A DNA stretch of 64,000 nt, taken from the NCBI GenBank assembly GCA_965248915.1, contig OZ252216.1:2604001-2668000 (forward strand). Reading direction: 5' to 3'. This document shows positions 17,217 through 25,647 of the stretch, one piece after another. The translations under genes and the position numbers were made by a program. The notes below the pieces were generated by a model. That model saw only the letters and a list, made by a program, of their open reading frames with translations. It did no database searches and was not told the origin of the DNA. Each line of letters starts with the position of its first letter. Within the stretch, counting starts at the first letter, position 1. This DNA is from CBDFLA01 sp965248915 (GTDB lineage Bacteria > Pseudomonadota > Alphaproteobacteria > M2410).

Positions 17217-18008
17217 TTAGACCGGAACGGCGTCCGGATAAAACATGCGAAGCGTTCCAGACGGGGCGAAAGGACGCCACCTTCCTTCAGGCTGTGCCAG
17301 TCGATGAGCTGTTGCGTAGAGCACACTAGGGTTCAGCCCCATTCCAATATGACTGCAAACCACTTCAATGTTCTCAGCATCCTTGCCGCCCTTTTGCAAA
17401 CTCATAGGCCAAGAAACGACACCGTCTTGCTTGCTGTAAATGGAGGTTGAAGGTACCGGCAGAGGTTGACTGACCCGCTCAAGCATCTCATTGGCGACCT
17501 CTTGCGGCGTTTGATGATTCAATCGTTCATAGAGATGTTCCGTGAACTGAGCCGTTCCACCCCATACGGCAAACGGGCTGCCAAGCGTAATCACCATACG
17601 CACATAATCCGGATGCTCTTGCGCCAAGACTCTTGAAAAAGTTCCACCGAGGCTCTGGCCAACCAGGCTGATCGACTGACCTTCATAGCGGTCATGCAGG
17701 TTTTCGAGGCACCCCCGAAGCTGACTAGAAAGACCGGCATGAGCCCCAAGGTTGCGGCCCAAGCCCCAACCGTGAACCCGGTATCCACGAGATTTTAGGA
17801 AGCGGCGAAGAACAAAAGTCGACGCATCATCCGCCATGAACCCAGGCAACACCAAGATCGGATGCCCGTCGCCCTTTGGCGCATTGTTCAAACAAAAATG
17901 CGTGGCACCATAGGCCCACGCATCAACAAAAGTTCGAACGCCCTCAGACAGCGTTAAGAATGTTGAAGGGGGCCGAACCTCGACGCCCTCAAAAGTCTTT
18001 GTCGCCAT
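17217..18008 (-). CDS. Alpha/beta hydrolase, lipase-like
   Basis: The 263-residue protein has an alpha/beta hydrolase fold: an oxyanion strand HPILVLPGFMADD, the nucleophile elbow LVGQSLGGTFSR (GxSxG), a likely acid in the C-terminal half and a late CSHIGMGLNPSV histidine. A good ribosome binding site (AAGGAAGGGG) precedes the ATG at 18008. It is last in a leftward unit after the TetR regulator and the second phasin-like gene, which places it in the neutral-lipid locus. Acylglycerol or wax ester hydrolysis is plausible but not shown. Confidence 0.82.
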   Translation of the reverse strand: MATKTFEGVEVRPPSTFLTLSEGVRTFVDAWAYGATHFCLNNAPKGDGHPILVLPGFMADDASTFVLRRFLKSRGYRVHGWGLGRNLGAHAGLSSQLRGCLENLHDRYEGQSISLVGQSLGGTFSRVLAQEHPDYVRMVITLGSPFAVWGGTAQFTEHLYERLNHQTPQEVANEMLERVSQPLPVPSTSIYSKQDGVVSWPMSLQKGGKDAENIEVVCSHIGMGLNPSVLYATAHRLAQPEGRWRPFAPSGTLRMFYPDAVPV

Positions 18009-18073
18009 TGATCCCCTTCCTTTCTGCCGGCCAATCTAGTTGCCCGACACCCCTTTTGATCGACGCTGTCGAT

Positions 18074-18502
18074 TTATCGATCCGGCGCACCTTCCACCAA
18101 TCTCGTCAGTGGACGAATGACCTTTCGAATGTTCTTCCGACGCACTTCTTGAACTCTCACCGCGTGTGTCATCAATCGCTCAAATGAATCCCGCACTTGA
18201 TGTGACCTAAGGACAATCCCATCCGACACAGATTTCGATTTCAGTAAAGCCCGACGATCCGCCAGCGAAGTCATAACTTCATTCTCAATCATCTTTGCTC
18301 GCAAACGCGCAATCTTCCGACGACCTTGACGAGCAGCCATCACGCTTTCGCCGAGGGCGTCGGTCACCATCTGAATTTGACCGATTGAGTCAATACGGTG
18401 AGCTTGCGCCTGACTGGCTGCTTCAAAGACTTCCGCCACGTCGGATCCAACTTGTGAAAGAACCTCGCCTCTAACCTTTTGTTTTTTCTTAGATTTAGCC
18501 AT
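18074..18502 (-). CDS. Basic helical phasin-like protein candidate 2
   Basis: The product is 142 residues with a short lysine-rich N-terminus (MAKSKKKQKVRG), followed by a continuous helical region with heptad-like hydrophobic spacing (EVFEAASQAQAHRIDSIGQI) and a basic end (RRKNIRKVIRPL). This size and composition resemble phasin-like granule proteins. It sits between the TetR regulator and a lipase-like hydrolase, and a copy of the conserved palindrome lies 66 bases upstream. A droplet surface role is inferred from context. Confidence 0.68.
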   Translation of the reverse strand: MAKSKKKQKVRGEVLSQVGSDVAEVFEAASQAQAHRIDSIGQIQMVTDALGESVMAARQGRRKIARLRAKMIENEVMTSLADRRALLKSKSVSDGIVLRSHQVRDSFERLMTHAVRVQEVRRKNIRKVIRPLTRLVEGAPDR

Positions 18503-18567
18503 TTGCTACACTCACCAATGGTCACACGTATCGTTGACTTGTGGCTCCCTAGATTGATCAGAACATG

Positions 18568-18587
18568 ATTCTAATCATCATTAGAAC
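18568..18587. promoter_or_regulatory. Operator site 2 of the shared palindrome
   Basis: ATTCTAATCATCATTAGAAC has arms TTCTAA and TTAGAA around six bases, the same core as site 1 at 14871, with 17 of 20 positions equal. It lies 66 bases upstream of the second phasin-like gene, on the proper side for control of that gene. Confidence 0.72.
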
Positions 18588-18687
18588 AATCCTACAGGGG
18601 CGGATGGAGGACTGTCAAACTACAGCGCGCGCCAAATGGTTAATGCAGTCGCGACTCTCAACACGCGAACCAGACCTCAATCGTAAA

Positions 18688-19485
18688 TTATTTTCGCGGA
18701 AAGATCGGAGCAAGGCTCTTGGAAATAAAACCAGACGCCATCTCACTCAGTTTTTCGGGCGTGTAACCACCGGTTGGAATCCAATTGTGGAGGAAGACAA
18801 GCGATCCCATAATCAAGAGAGCAGTGGCGCGAGGTTCGCACAAACCAATGCTCTTGTCCTTGACCCCTTCTTGAATCAAACGAGCTAGATATGCTTGGTT
18901 TTCGCTTGAAGCTTCTCGCGCCGTACGGCGATGTTCAGACTTGAGAAAGAACGCCTCACCGGGGTGAATCCAAGTTGGGTTTTCCTCCATCGCGACGATA
19001 ACCTCTCGCACAAAGGTCTCAACTTTATCGCGACCGTCTTGACCGATCTCTTCAGCCTTCGCAAGACAGGCCTGAGTTTGTGCGTGAGTTGCTAACAAAC
19101 ATTCAAACGCGAGTTCTTCTTTGCTTTTGAAGTAATAGTAAAGCGCACCGTTGGTCATGTTGAGGCGACGGGCCACGTCGGTCAGTGACGTGCCATGATA
19201 ACCCTTTTCGCTGAGCGACTGAGCCGCTGCACGCAAAATAGCCAAACGCTTGAGACGATGCTGTTCAGCTTTGGCCGCCTCCCATTCCGGGCTAGTTTTT
19301 TTGGTCGCACCGTTGTTCACGCGCTTCTTGGTCTTAGGCTTCGCCTTAACCTTGCCTTTCGCTTTGGCCTTCGCTTTCGCCTTAGGCTTAGGCTTAGGCT
19401 TAGGCTTAGCCTTGGCCTTCGCTTTCGCCTTAGGCTTAGCTTTGGCTTTGGCTTTGGGCGCCGATCTAGCTTTTTCTTCTGCCAT
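18688..19485 (-). CDS. TetR family regulator with a long Lys/Ala/Pro-rich N-terminal tail
   Basis: The product is 265 residues, but the TetR helix-turn-helix only begins near residue 78 (LAILRAAAQSLSEKGYHGTS, then VARRLNMTNGALYYYFKSKE). The first 65 residues are almost purely KAKAKPK-type repeats, like histone H1 or AlgP tails, and are unusual for TetR proteins. The C-terminal domain is the normal helical ligand-binding part. A degenerate copy of the conserved palindrome lies 80 bases upstream, so autoregulation is likely, with the two phasin-like genes as further targets. The ligand could be an acyl-CoA, by analogy with lipid regulators of this family; this is not shown. Confidence 0.85.
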   Translation of the reverse strand: MAEEKARSAPKAKAKAKPKAKAKAKAKPKPKPKPKAKAKAKAKGKVKAKPKTKKRVNNGATKKTSPEWEAAKAEQHRLKRLAILRAAAQSLSEKGYHGTSLTDVARRLNMTNGALYYYFKSKEELAFECLLATHAQTQACLAKAEEIGQDGRDKVETFVREVIVAMEENPTWIHPGEAFFLKSEHRRTAREASSENQAYLARLIQEGVKDKSIGLCEPRATALLIMGSLVFLHNWIPTGGYTPEKLSEMASGFISKSLAPIFPRK

Positions 19486-19564
19486 TCCTGTCAGCTCTCA
19501 CCAAAGGCCACAAGAAGCACGCGCGGCGGTGTCAAAAATCAATTTTCTAGCCGGGTATAGATCA

Positions 19565-19584
19565 AATCTAACCAGGATTAAATC
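19565..19584. promoter_or_regulatory. Operator site 3 (degenerate), upstream of the TetR gene
   Basis: AATCTAACCAGGATTAAATC matches site 1 at 15 of 20 positions and keeps the TAA-N6-TTA core. It lies 80 bases upstream of the TetR start, where an autoregulatory operator would be expected. Confidence 0.6.
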
Positions 19585-19723
19585 CAAAATTTGAAGCCTC
19601 TCGCCATCGGGCCGAGGCCAAAGCCTCACAAACCAAGCCAAAATTCAGTCCAATATGGACAGGTCGGCTGAGGGCCACTACATCTATCTCAAGACCAAAA
19701 CCAAAAAAACCGCGAGTATCCTC

Positions 19724-20368
19724 ATGAAAGCCGTCATCATTCCTGTCACCCCATTCGTGCAAAACTGTTCACTGATCTGGTGCACAGAGACCATGAAGGG
19801 AGCACTCGTGGACCCCGGCGGCGATATTGAAAAAATAGAAGCGGGGATCAAGGAACACGGGGTCACTCTTGAGAAGATTCTCGTAACCCACGGCCACATG
19901 GATCACGCTGGCGCCGTAGCCGCGCTCGCGAGGAAACACGGCATCCCCATCGAAGGCCCTCACGAAGAGGATGCATTCTGGATCGACCGGATTTCCGAAC
20001 AAGGAAAACAATTCGGCCTTGAGGATGCGGAGAGCTTTACACCGGATCGGTGGTTGAACGACGGTGACCAAGTAACCGTCGGCAAGGTCACCTTGGACGT
20101 CTACCATTGCCCAGGGCACACACCCGGACACGTTGTCTTCCACAGCAAAGACGACAAGGTCGCTTTCGTAGGCGACGTCTTGTTCCGCGGATCCATTGGC
20201 CGCACCGACTTTCCTCGCGGTGATTTTCAAACATTGATCGACTCGATCACATCCAAGTTGTGGCCACTCGGAAACGACGTGACGTTTATTTCTGGTCACG
20301 GCCCCTTGTCGACCTTCGGGGAAGAGCGTCAACACAACGGCTACGTCGCCGACAGTGTGTTGAACTAA
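19724..20368 (+). CDS. MBL-fold metallo-hydrolase, YcbL/glyoxalase II-like
   Basis: The product is 214 residues from the ATG at 19724. It carries the metallo-beta-lactamase zinc motif THGHMDHAGA, a second ligand region YHCPGHTPGHVVF, the bridging aspartate in VAFVGDVLF and a late ISGHGPLST. This compact form matches the YcbL-type glyoxalase II-like hydrolases, which cleave thioesters such as S-lactoylglutathione. The longer in-frame start at 19655 adds a stretch without family features and was rejected. It is followed four bases later by a hydroxyacid dehydrogenase gene, so the two probably form an operon. Confidence 0.85.
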   Translation: MKAVIIPVTPFVQNCSLIWCTETMKGALVDPGGDIEKIEAGIKEHGVTLEKILVTHGHMDHAGAVAALARKHGIPIEGPHEEDAFWIDRISEQGKQFGLEDAESFTPDRWLNDGDQVTVGKVTLDVYHCPGHTPGHVVFHSKDDKVAFVGDVLFRGSIGRTDFPRGDFQTLIDSITSKLWPLGNDVTFISGHGPLSTFGEERQHNGYVADSVLN

Positions 20369-20372
20369 GAAC

Positions 20373-21314
20373 GTGTCGACCGCCCTCATAATGGCCCCTA
20401 TCGAGTGGTTGTGGGGTAAAGGCGCTGAAGTACCCTCAGGCGATATGGGCTTAGGCGTAAACGCTATTCGGACATGGCCCGACATCGGCAACCCTGACGA
20501 CATCGACTACATTCTAATCTGGGGACACTACGATGTGGATTTTGCAGAGTTTCATAACCTCAAAGCCATCTTCTCATTAGGTGCAGGGATTGACCATCTT
20601 GGTGACCTCAAAGACTTTCGACGTGACATCCCTTTGGTCAAACTGATCGACCCCCTGCTGACTGAGGAAATGACAGGCTACGTTGTCATGAATGTCTTGC
20701 GATTTCATCGCCTCGACCCAGATTATCGCAAGAAGCAACAAGCCAAGGAATGGCACGTCACTTTCCCAAAGACGTGCGCGGCCACACGCATCGGGATCGC
20801 AGGGTTCGGTGAACTTGGACAATCAGCTGCTAAAGCACTGGTCGAATTAGGCTACAATGTCGTCGGTTGGAGCCGAACAAAGAAGAACAAATCAAACATC
20901 GACCTCTTTACCGGTCCATCTGAATTGCCAAGCTTCTTGGAGGGATTGGATATTTTGGTCAACCTTCTTCCCCTCACCAACGAAACGAAGGGTCTCTGGA
21001 ATGCCAAAACCCTCTCCCTTCTGCCCAAAGGGGCGCACTTCATCAACGCCGGTCGCGGCGGGTCGGTCAAAGAAGAAGATCTTATAACAGCTCTCCAACA
21101 AGACCGCCTCGCCGGTGCCGCCCTTGATGTCTTTTCAGAGGAACCGTTGCCGCGAGATCACCCTTTCTGGGCCCACGAAAACGTGTTCGTGACGCCCCAC
21201 GCCGCAAGCTTAACACGCGTAGAATCTGCCACTGCACAAATCAAAGCCAATATTGAGAGAATTGAACAAAGCGAAACACCGCGGGGTTTGGTCGATCTCG
21301 ACCGTGGCTATTGA
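20373..21314 (+). CDS. D-2-hydroxyacid dehydrogenase, glyoxylate/hydroxypyruvate reductase A type
   Basis: The product is 313 residues, starting at the GTG at 20373. It has a Rossmann motif GIAGFGELGQSAA, NLLPLTNETKGLW, INAGRGGSVKEEDL and the catalytic histidine region FVTPHAAS typical of GhrA-type NAD(P)H-dependent reductases of glyoxylate and hydroxypyruvate. The gene follows the MBL hydrolase by four bases. A link between 2-hydroxyacid and aldehyde detoxification is suggested by that pairing. Confidence 0.85.
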   Translation: MSTALIMAPIEWLWGKGAEVPSGDMGLGVNAIRTWPDIGNPDDIDYILIWGHYDVDFAEFHNLKAIFSLGAGIDHLGDLKDFRRDIPLVKLIDPLLTEEMTGYVVMNVLRFHRLDPDYRKKQQAKEWHVTFPKTCAATRIGIAGFGELGQSAAKALVELGYNVVGWSRTKKNKSNIDLFTGPSELPSFLEGLDILVNLLPLTNETKGLWNAKTLSLLPKGAHFINAGRGGSVKEEDLITALQQDRLAGAALDVFSEEPLPRDHPFWAHENVFVTPHAASLTRVESATAQIKANIERIEQSETPRGLVDLDRGY

Positions 21315-21377
21315 CCCATGGCAATCACACCGCTCTCGCTGTTAAACTCAATTCCGATCAAACGAACGAGGAACCCA

Positions 21378-22157
21378 ATGAGCCAGACATTCGGCGATGT
21401 CGCCGTCACCACCGAGGACCACGTTGCAATCGTCGAAATTCAGCGTCCCCCTCACAACTTCTTCGATCACGTTCTCATCAAAGATCTCGTGGCCGCCTTT
21501 CAATCGGTCGATGAAGACCCAGATCTCAGGTGCATTGTCCTCGCGGCCCAAGGAAAGAATTTCTGTGCTGGCGCAGATTTCGCGTCTGCTGATCGTGACA
21601 GCGACAAACCCGGCATTGACGCCAACCCACTCTACGCAGAAGCCGTTCGCCTCTTTGCCTGCAAAAAACCAGTGGTTGGCGCTATTCATGGTGGCGCCAT
21701 CGGCGGCGGTCTGGGTCTCGCTCTCGTGCCGGACTTTCGCATCGGCTGCCCGGAAAGCCGATTTGCGGGCAACTTCGTGCATCTGGGCATTCACCCCGGC
21801 TTTGGCCTCACTCACACATTGCCGCGCCTGATTGGAACCCAGAAGGCCAGCCTCATGTTCTACACCGGCAGACGCATAAAAGGGGAGGAGGCCTTTGACT
21901 GGGGACTTCTGGATGTCATCACAACGCAAGACCAAGTGCGCCCCGAAGCACTAAAACTAGCTCATGAAATTGCCCAAGGCGCACCGCTTGCGATGATATC
22001 AACACGCACAACCATGCGCGGTGATCTGGCAGAAGCGGTCCGAAAACAAACCGACCACGAATTCCAAGAACAAACCTGGCTCTTTCAAACCGAAGATCAC
22101 AAAGAAGGAATTGCGGCGGTTTCTGAGCGGCGCCCTGGTGTGTTCAAGAACCGCTAG
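21378..22157 (+). CDS. Enoyl-CoA hydratase/isomerase family protein
   Basis: The product is 259 residues from the ATG at 21378 (GAGGAA upstream). Crotonase landmarks are FCAGADFASAD (oxyanion-hole strand) and HGGAIGGGLGLALVPDFRI. The region that normally holds the second catalytic carboxylate reads HPGFGLTHTLP, with no Glu or Asp at the usual place, so it may be an isomerase, a hydrolase or an altered hydratase. The substrate is unknown. It follows the hydroxyacid dehydrogenase on the same strand. Confidence 0.83.
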   Translation: MSQTFGDVAVTTEDHVAIVEIQRPPHNFFDHVLIKDLVAAFQSVDEDPDLRCIVLAAQGKNFCAGADFASADRDSDKPGIDANPLYAEAVRLFACKKPVVGAIHGGAIGGGLGLALVPDFRIGCPESRFAGNFVHLGIHPGFGLTHTLPRLIGTQKASLMFYTGRRIKGEEAFDWGLLDVITTQDQVRPEALKLAHEIAQGAPLAMISTRTTMRGDLAEAVRKQTDHEFQEQTWLFQTEDHKEGIAAVSERRPGVFKNR

Positions 22158-22178
22158 CCACAGATAGCGACCTGGCAC

Positions 22179-22598
22179 TCAACTAAGTTCAGGCGTTCGC
22201 GTCATCGCGACCAACAATTGACCTTCAAGTCCCGCCTGCCTGTGCACGCCGATCTCCAAGACCTTTGGCAAAGTCGCAATTCGAACAAACTCCTGGCGCG
22301 AGGGATACTCAACGATTGCGACGATGTCCCAATCAAAGTCACCACCGCCGATCACCAATTGTTCTGCGACCCCACTAAAGTAGAACTTTCCACCTTCATG
22401 CTCGACAATCTGACGCATCTCCTGGGCATAAAGTCCGTAGGCCTCAAATCCCGTTAGGTTGTTTTCTCGCCCGTCCTCGTATTCAGCTTTGTCTCTAAAT
22501 TTTAGGAGGTTGAGCATGCAGACAGGACCTTCTGTCGTAGAAGTGCTCAAGGCTTCAAATTGCTCAGCAACTGGATAGATTGCATTTGTTAGTGTCAT
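22179..22598 (-). CDS. DUF1330 domain protein
   Basis: The protein has 139 residues, with a DUF1330-like core: VCMLNLLKFRDKAEY, FSGVAEQLVIGGGDFDWDIVAIVEYPSRQEFVRI and a closing LLVAMTRT strand. The family adopts a dimeric ferredoxin-like barrel and has no established enzymatic activity. It lies nine bases after the enoyl-CoA hydratase encoded further right on the same strand, so the two are likely cotranscribed. Confidence 0.8.
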   Translation of the reverse strand: MTLTNAIYPVAEQFEALSTSTTEGPVCMLNLLKFRDKAEYEDGRENNLTGFEAYGLYAQEMRQIVEHEGGKFYFSGVAEQLVIGGGDFDWDIVAIVEYPSRQEFVRIATLPKVLEIGVHRQAGLEGQLLVAMTRTPELS

Positions 22599-22607
22599 GT
22601 CTAGTCC

Positions 22608-23405
22608 CTATCTCCCTTCAAATTTTGGGGCTCGCTTTTCAAAGAAAGCTCTCCGAGCTTCTTGCGCATCTTCACTTTGAAAGGCCCGGCGAATGGTGGC
22701 CAATTCAAACCGAACATGGGGCTCTAAGTCCGGTGTTCTCGACCCTTGGCCAATAACACGCTTGGCAGATCGCGTCGTAATCGGCGACCATTTGGCGATT
22801 TCCTGAGTATAGGCCCGCAATCGTCCGTCCAAAGCGTCATCGTCGACCACTTCGCCCGCGAGGCCAAGGCGCACCGCTTCCTCACCTTGCACTGTTCGGT
22901 TCTCCAACATAAACCGCATGGCTTGCTCATACCCAATCGCTTGCGGCAAGGTCCATGACAGACCGCCATCCGGCGAGCCGCCAATCCTGGTGTAACCAGC
23001 CATCATGCGGGCCGATCGCGCCACTATCCGTATGTCCGCCGCCATGGCGAGAGAAAGGCCGGCACCCACCGCAACGCCGTTAATACCCGCGACCACGGGC
23101 TTATCGCAAACCTCCCTCAAAGTGAGCGGGAACTTACCGACCCAACTGACGTCATCAAGCAGCGTATCTTGCGCGCTGTAGGGAGAATGCCGCTCATTGT
23201 CAGGGCTAAGGTCGAGCCCGGCACAAAAGGCATCGGCGGTTCCTGTGATCGCCACAACCCAAACAGAATCGTCCCGCGCCGCTTCCTCCACAGCAGTCAC
23301 AATCCCCCAAGCCAATTCATCCGATAGGGCATTCTTCTTTGCCGGCCGATTAAGCCGGATATGCCGGACCGCTCCCTCCTGCTCAACCACCAATAACTCT
23401 GACAT
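22608..23405 (-). CDS. Enoyl-CoA hydratase/isomerase family protein
   Basis: The product is 265 residues from the ATG at 23405, which has GGGAGG seven bases upstream; a longer start at 23453 was rejected. Landmarks are FCAGLDLSPDNE, INGVAVGAGLSLAMAADIRI and GGSPDGGLSWTLPQAIG, where an aspartate sits near the second catalytic position as in PaaG-like isomerases. It is divergent from another crotonase at 23528. Likely roles are beta-oxidation or catabolic CoA-ester steps. Confidence 0.85.
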   Translation of the reverse strand: MSELLVVEQEGAVRHIRLNRPAKKNALSDELAWGIVTAVEEAARDDSVWVVAITGTADAFCAGLDLSPDNERHSPYSAQDTLLDDVSWVGKFPLTLREVCDKPVVAGINGVAVGAGLSLAMAADIRIVARSARMMAGYTRIGGSPDGGLSWTLPQAIGYEQAMRFMLENRTVQGEEAVRLGLAGEVVDDDALDGRLRAYTQEIAKWSPITTRSAKRVIGQGSRTPDLEPHVRFELATIRRAFQSEDAQEARRAFFEKRAPKFEGR

Positions 23406-23527
23406 GATCGAACCTCCCATTCTCACTTTTTGTTCTTGATTCATTGAATTCAATCTCTTTGACTTTAGGACGCAAGGCTTTCACTGTAAATGACGAGCGC
23501 CAGCACAACCCAGAAGGATTGCGTAAA

Positions 23528-24316
23528 ATGGATTTGGATTTCGTTCGCATCGAAAAGAAGAACCACATCGCCACAGTTACCCTTGATCGACCTGATCGGC
23601 TAAACGCCCTCTCAAGAAGGGTCATGGAAAACATAGAGGCTGCTGCGCGCTCTTTTCTCTATGACGAAGAGACCCGTGTGGTCATCTTTGCAGGCCAGGG
23701 CAAACACTTTTCTGTCGGTGCAGACCTTAAGGAACGAGGAGCGCAGACCCCAGACAATCTCGTCTTAGCCCGGCGCAAGGCGGGCCTCGGCGGACGGATG
23801 ATCCGCGCCATCTTTGAGATGAATCAAGTGACAATTTGCGCTGTCCAAGGCGTGGCGGCCGGAGGTGCTGCTTGCATCGCTGCCGCCAGCGACTTCCGCA
23901 TCGGCGCTGAGGACGCACGCATCGGATACCCAGAGGTCAACCGCGGCATGAACCTCATGTGGGGTGCCGTCCCGCACTGTGTTCATCTCATCGGCCCGGC
24001 ACGTGCCAAACGCATGATCATGAAAGGTGACCTGGAGGATGCGAAGACACTTCTAGATTGGGGGTTCATCGACGAAATCGTTCCCAATGATCAACTCTTC
24101 TCCCGAGCACTCGAACTAGCGGAATACTATGCGGCCCGCCCGCCCATCGCCGTGCAAATGATCAAACAGTCGATCAACGCCGTCGCGAGCGCCCTTGATG
24201 CGGCAACCATGCACATGGATTTCGATCAAAACGTTTTGACCAGTCGAACCGATGATTTCAAGGAAGGGATCGCTTCTTTCCTAGAAAAACGCGATCCCAC
24301 TTTCAAAGGAAATTAG
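23528..24316 (+). CDS. Enoyl-CoA hydratase/isomerase family protein
   Basis: The protein has 262 residues, starting at the ATG at 23528 with AAGGAT upstream. It shows FSVGADLKERG, VQGVAAGGAACIAAASDFRI and YPEVNRGMNLMWGAVPHCV, followed by GPARAKRMIMKGD. The Glu in YPEVNRG is at the usual acid position, so hydratase chemistry is possible. It is the third crotonase within 3 kb, which points to a catabolic cluster for CoA thioesters. Confidence 0.85.
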   Translation: MDLDFVRIEKKNHIATVTLDRPDRLNALSRRVMENIEAAARSFLYDEETRVVIFAGQGKHFSVGADLKERGAQTPDNLVLARRKAGLGGRMIRAIFEMNQVTICAVQGVAAGGAACIAAASDFRIGAEDARIGYPEVNRGMNLMWGAVPHCVHLIGPARAKRMIMKGDLEDAKTLLDWGFIDEIVPNDQLFSRALELAEYYAARPPIAVQMIKQSINAVASALDAATMHMDFDQNVLTSRTDDFKEGIASFLEKRDPTFKGN

Positions 24317-24335
24317 GGCAAGATCGATTGCAGCT

Positions 24336-25601
24336 CTAACTGAATATTCCCTTCAGCGTGAAGAAGAAGAAGGCTGCCAATATTCCGCCAACCGGCAATG
24401 TGATGATCCAAGACATCACAACACCCATGATCACACGAAGATCAAGCGCTCCAATGCCTCTAGCGAATCCAACCCCGACGACCGCCCCGACCGCAATGTG
24501 GGTTGTTGAAACCGGCATACCGGTCCGCGAAGCAAGAACGACCGTCGCGGCAGCCGCCATCGTTGCACAGAACCCGCGTGACGGCGTGAGCTCGGTGATC
24601 TTGGTTCCGATAGTTTTCATAACTCGGTAACCGTATGTCCAAAGACCGAGGACGATTCCTGCGCCACCCATCAACAAGATCCACAATGGCATTTCCGATT
24701 TCTGAGCAACTTCACCACCCGATTGCACCAACCCAACAACAGCTGCGATCGGGCCCACACCATTGGCCACATCGTTCGACCCATGCGCAAAAGCCATGGC
24801 GCAAGCAGTAAAGATCATCATCGGCGCGAAGATTTTTTCAACACTGGCGAAGTGAAATTCCCGGTCAGCGGTTTCGTCGACCTTGATGTCCTTCATCAGA
24901 TACCATCCAGCTGCCGCAACAAATACACCCATAAGCGCAGCAAAGATGAAAGTCGTTGATACAGTGAAATCTATATTGAGGTGTTTCAGCCCTTTAAACA
25001 TCGTGACAAGTGAAATAATAAACCCGACAAGAAAAAGATAAACAGGGCCCCACTTTTTTGCGTTTTCAAAGGGATGTTTTGTGTCCAAGATGAGATAACG
25101 GATACTCATCATCAGACCGAAGGAAATAGCACCGCCCATAACAGGTGACACGATCCAACTTGCTACAATCTGACCGATCTTGGCCCACTGGACCGCTTCG
25201 GCCCCGATGCCCGCAATTGTAAAACCAACAATAGCACCGATGATAGTATGAGTGGTCGACACCGGCCATCCGCGGTTTGAGGCAACCATCAACCAAAGAG
25301 CAGCTGCCAGAAGTGACGCAAGCATCCCGTAAATCAAAAGTTCCGGGTTTGCCGCTATAGGTGCCGGATCAATAATCCCCTTACGGATGGTTTTCGTAAC
25401 ATGGCCCCCAGCCAAAGCAGCACCCGCAAACTCGAAAATTGCGGCAATAACGATCGCCATTTTGACGGTGATCGCGCCAGACCCCACAGATGTCCCCATG
25501 ACATTCGCGACATCATTCGCCCCAATCCCCCATGTCATATAGAAGCCAAAAACGATGGCAATGACAACGAAGAATGTCCCATATTGAGCAATAATATCCA
25601 T
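24336..25601 (-). CDS. pit: Low-affinity inorganic phosphate transporter, PiT family
   Basis: The product is 421 residues with about ten to twelve membrane segments and both PiT signature repeats, GANDVANVMGTSVGSGAI near the N-terminus and HGSNDVANGVGPIAAVVG in the second half. Both halves also carry GxPVSTTHxxxGA. PiT proteins import metal-phosphate complexes with protons or sodium. It follows the DUF47 gene by 46 bases, the common pairing in which the DUF47 protein regulates the transporter. Confidence 0.93.
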   Translation of the reverse strand: MDIIAQYGTFFVVIAIVFGFYMTWGIGANDVANVMGTSVGSGAITVKMAIVIAAIFEFAGAALAGGHVTKTIRKGIIDPAPIAANPELLIYGMLASLLAAALWLMVASNRGWPVSTTHTIIGAIVGFTIAGIGAEAVQWAKIGQIVASWIVSPVMGGAISFGLMMSIRYLILDTKHPFENAKKWGPVYLFLVGFIISLVTMFKGLKHLNIDFTVSTTFIFAALMGVFVAAAGWYLMKDIKVDETADREFHFASVEKIFAPMMIFTACAMAFAHGSNDVANGVGPIAAVVGLVQSGGEVAQKSEMPLWILLMGGAGIVLGLWTYGYRVMKTIGTKITELTPSRGFCATMAAAATVVLASRTGMPVSTTHIAVGAVVGVGFARGIGALDLRVIMGVVMSWIITLPVGGILAAFFFFTLKGIFS

Positions 25602-25647
25602 CGGATTTCTCGTGTAATTGTGAAGAGGAGAGCTAGTTGTTTAGTTC

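Noticed and set aside
19195..19594. Leucine/arginine-rich frames antisense to the TetR tail
   Set aside because: They are mirror images of the KAKAKPK codon repeat.
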